Positions 62,183 to 64,000 of a stretch of DNA of 64,000 nucleotides are shown here, piece after piece. A program made the position numbers and the translations under genes. The stretch covers positions 2,356,001-2,420,000 of the forward strand of contig NZ_CP157390.1 of the NCBI RefSeq assembly GCF_040050925.1. Direction: 5' to 3'. Source of the stretch: Leifsonia sp. NPDC080035 (GTDB taxonomy: Bacteria; Actinomycetota; Actinomycetes; Actinomycetales; Microbacteriaceae). Numbering within the stretch: position 1 is the stretch's first letter; each line of letters begins with the position of its first letter. The notes below the pieces were generated by a model that was not told the origin of the DNA, did not search any database, and worked only from the letters and a program-made list of their open reading frames with translations.

Positions 62183-62188
62183 ACGATA
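62183..62188 (-). promoter_or_regulatory. -10 hexamer TATCGT of the RamB-like gene (leaderless)
   Basis: On the minus strand TATCGT is followed by GAAGGG and the ATG, a spacing of 6 nt. Confidence 0.45.
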
Positions 62189-62191
62189 GCT

Positions 62192-62209
62192 AAAGAATCG
62201 CGATTCTTT
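62192..62209. promoter_or_regulatory. perfect 18-bp palindrome, likely operator
   Basis: AAAGAATCGCGATTCTTT sits directly upstream of the -10 of the regulator gene and 83 bp before pckG. Its position suits autorepression by the RamB-like protein and possibly control of pckG. Confidence 0.7.
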
Positions 62210-62291
62210 CGACACCGAATCGGGTTCCGAGCGCGGATTCCTCGCGGATGCTGGATGTACAGCCGATCTTTCAACCGAGAGGACAGACGGA

Positions 62292-64000
62292 ATGACCATC
62301 GCCGAGCTTCCGCTCACCGAGCTCGACGGGCCCTCCGGGCTCGACTCCCTGCACGCCTGGGTGGACGACATCGCAGCCCTCACCCAGCCCGACGAGATCG
62401 TCTGGTGCGACGGCTCCCTCGGTGAGGCCGACCGTCTCACCAAGCAACTCGTCGCCGAAGGCAAGCTCATCCGGCTCAACCCGGAGTGGCGCCCGAACAG
62501 CTTCCTGGCCCGCACCGATCCCGGCGACGTCGCCCGGGTCGAGGACCGCACGTTCATCTGCTCGGTGGACGAGGCGGACGCCGGGCCCACCAACAACTGG
62601 CGCGAGCCGGAGGGGATGCGCGCCGAGCTGCGCGAGGTCTTCGCCGGCAGCATGCGCGGCCGCACGATGTACGTCGTGCCGTTCTCGATGGGACCGGTCG
62701 GCGGGCCGCTCTCGCAGGTCGGCATCGAGATCACCGACTCGGCCTACGTCGCCGTGAGCATGGGGATGATGACCCGCGTCACGAGCACCGTTCTCGACCT
62801 CATCGAGGCCGGTGCGCCGTGGGTTCCCACCGTGCACAGCGTCGGTGCCCCGCTCATCGACGCCGGCGGCGTGCGCCACGAGGACGTCGCCTGGCCGTGC
62901 AACGAGACCAAGTACATCGTGCAGTTCCCGGAGACCCGCGAGATCTGGTCGTACGGCTCGGGATACGGCGGGAACGCCATCCTCGCCAAGAAGTGCTTCG
63001 CGCTGCGGATCGCCTCGGTGATGGCGCGCGACGAGGGCTGGCTGGCCGAGCACATGCTGATCGTCAAGGTGACCTCGCCCGAGGGCCGGGTGTTCCACTT
63101 CGCGGCGGCGTTCCCGTCGGCGTGCGGCAAGACCAACCTCGCGATGCTGAAGCCGAGCATCCCGGGCTGGACGGTCGAGACCATCGGAGACGACATCGCC
63201 TGGCTGCGGCAGGGTCCGGACGGCAGGCTGCGCGCGATCAACCCGGAGGCGGGGTTCTTCGGCGTCGCCCCCGGCACGGGCGAGCTGACCAACGCGACGG
63301 CGGTGGAGACCCTCTGGGGCAACACCATCTTCACCAACGTGGCGCTGCGCGACGACGGCGACGTGTGGTGGGAGGGCCTGACCGAGGAGCCACCCGCGCA
63401 CCTCATCGACTGGAAGGGCGAGGACTGGACGCCGGCGAGCGGCCGACCCGCCGCGCATCCCAACTCGCGCTTCACGGTCTCTGCCGCGCAGTGCCCGGCG
63501 ATCGCGGACGACTGGGATGCGTTCGACGGGGTGCCGATCGACGCGATCCTGTTCGGCGGCCGCCGCGCGACGAACGTCCCGCTGGTCGCACAGGCCAGGG
63601 ACTGGAAGCACGGCGTCTACATCGGCGCCACGATCTCGTCGGAGAAGACCGCCGCGGCGGAGGGCACCGTCGGCGAGCTGCGCCGCGACCCGTTCGCGAT
63701 GCTGCCGTTCTGCGGTTACAACATGGCCGACTACTGGGGCCACTGGCTCCGGATCGGCGAGAAGCTCGGGTCGGACGCGCCCGCGATCTTCCAGGTGAAC
63801 TGGTTCCGCAAGGGCGACGACGGCCGGTTCCTGTGGCCGGGCTTCAGCGAGAACGCGCGCGTGATCGAGTGGATCGCGCGCCGCGTCGAGGGCAGCGCGG
63901 ACGCCGTGGAGACGCCGATCGGCCGTCTGCCCGTCCCCGAGCAGCTCGACCTGGACGGCATCGAGCTCCCCGCGGAGGACCTGGAGGCGCTGTTCGAGGT
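62292..64000 (+). CDS. pckG: phosphoenolpyruvate carboxykinase (GTP), 3' end beyond window
   Basis: The 569 codons seen encode the GTP-type enzyme, which converts oxaloacetate to phosphoenolpyruvate in gluconeogenesis. SACGKTNLAML is the P-loop with its reactive cysteine, and YGSGYGGNAILAKKC and FGGRRATNVPLV are diagnostic segments. About 40-50 residues are missing at the window edge. GAGAGGACAGACGG precedes the ATG. Divergence from a RamB-like regulator fits control by acetate. Confidence 0.96.
   Translation, partial: MTIAELPLTELDGPSGLDSLHAWVDDIAALTQPDEIVWCDGSLGEADRLTKQLVAEGKLIRLNPEWRPNSFLARTDPGDVARVEDRTFICSVDEADAGPTNNWREPEGMRAELREVFAGSMRGRTMYVVPFSMGPVGGPLSQVGIEITDSAYVAVSMGMMTRVTSTVLDLIEAGAPWVPTVHSVGAPLIDAGGVRHEDVAWPCNETKYIVQFPETREIWSYGSGYGGNAILAKKCFALRIASVMARDEGWLAEHMLIVKVTSPEGRVFHFAAAFPSACGKTNLAMLKPSIPGWTVETIGDDIAWLRQGPDGRLRAINPEAGFFGVAPGTGELTNATAVETLWGNTIFTNVALRDDGDVWWEGLTEEPPAHLIDWKGEDWTPASGRPAAHPNSRFTVSAAQCPAIADDWDAFDGVPIDAILFGGRRATNVPLVAQARDWKHGVYIGATISSEKTAAAEGTVGELRRDPFAMLPFCGYNMADYWGHWLRIGEKLGSDAPAIFQVNWFRKGDDGRFLWPGFSENARVIEWIARRVEGSADAVETPIGRLPVPEQLDLDGIELPAEDLEALFE

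Overview
The window is chromosomal DNA from a high-GC Gram-positive bacterium, most likely an actinobacterium of the family Microbacteriaceae (Leifsonia-like). This rests on the dense high-GC coding, GTG starts, ATGA/GTGA stop-start overlaps, tRNA genes without encoded CCA, an LPXTG-type surface protein, a DUF4012 protein, an aspartokinase with the actinobacterial internal beta-subunit start, a LexA box of actinobacterial type and a 6C small RNA. The genus is inference from family content, not from an alignment. I see no prophage, insertion sequence, CRISPR array or integrase; the window reads as backbone with modest accessory blocks.

Layout. 1-5.2 kb: end of pta, ackA, then three tandem lipoproteins of the acyl-CoA thioesterase/BAAT fold, two of which lack the nucleophile. 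5.2-10.8 kb: dnaX, recR, lysC and asd. 10.8-15.4 kb: a MerR-type regulator divergent from a small membrane protein across two palindromic operators, then mqo and an ABC-F ATPase. 15.4-19.8 kb: a radical SAM protein behind a LexA box, then a trio of histidine kinase, degenerate kinase-like membrane protein and LuxR-type response regulator. 19.9-26.3 kb: UDP-glucose dehydrogenase, thymidine kinase, DUF4012 protein, LPXTG protein, and a flavin monooxygenase/FMN reductase pair. 26.4-32.9 kb: a divergent sugar locus (GH4 glycosidase and DeoR regulator facing a PfkB kinase and an ABC importer without its own ATPase).

33.1-48.1 kb: tRNA-Pro, metallophosphoesterase, PASTA penicillin-binding protein, DUF4177-like and RidA proteins, acetyl-CoA synthetase, a 6C RNA, a compact Tad/Flp pilus locus, topA, tmk and holB. 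From memory this order (ponA2 - RidA - acs - 6C RNA/tad - topA - holB) matches the Rv3682 to Rv3644c region of Mycobacterium tuberculosis, so it is old actinobacterial backbone. 48.1-55.1 kb: exported hydrolase, TetR regulator, tRNA-Thr, dacB, nicotinamidase and an MMPL transporter. 55.1-60.7 kb: a dehydrogenase E1-alpha-like protein lacking its cofactor motif, an alpha/beta hydrolase, an Lrp regulator, and aldehyde dehydrogenase, thiolase and SDR genes. 60.7-64.0 kb: a RamB/ScfR-like regulator divergent from GTP-dependent PEP carboxykinase across a perfect 18-bp palindrome.

How the genes work together. Acetate and C2/C4 carbon handling recurs: Pta-AckA, AcsA, Mqo, thiolase/aldehyde dehydrogenase and PckG, with a regulator of the acetate-responsive RamB family at the end. 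Replication and nucleotide genes (dnaX, recR, tdk, topA, tmk, holB) and cell-wall genes (two penicillin-binding proteins) make up much of the rest. At least nine genes have a TANNNT hexamer 6-7 nt before the start codon, which points to leaderless transcripts and was used to choose starts.
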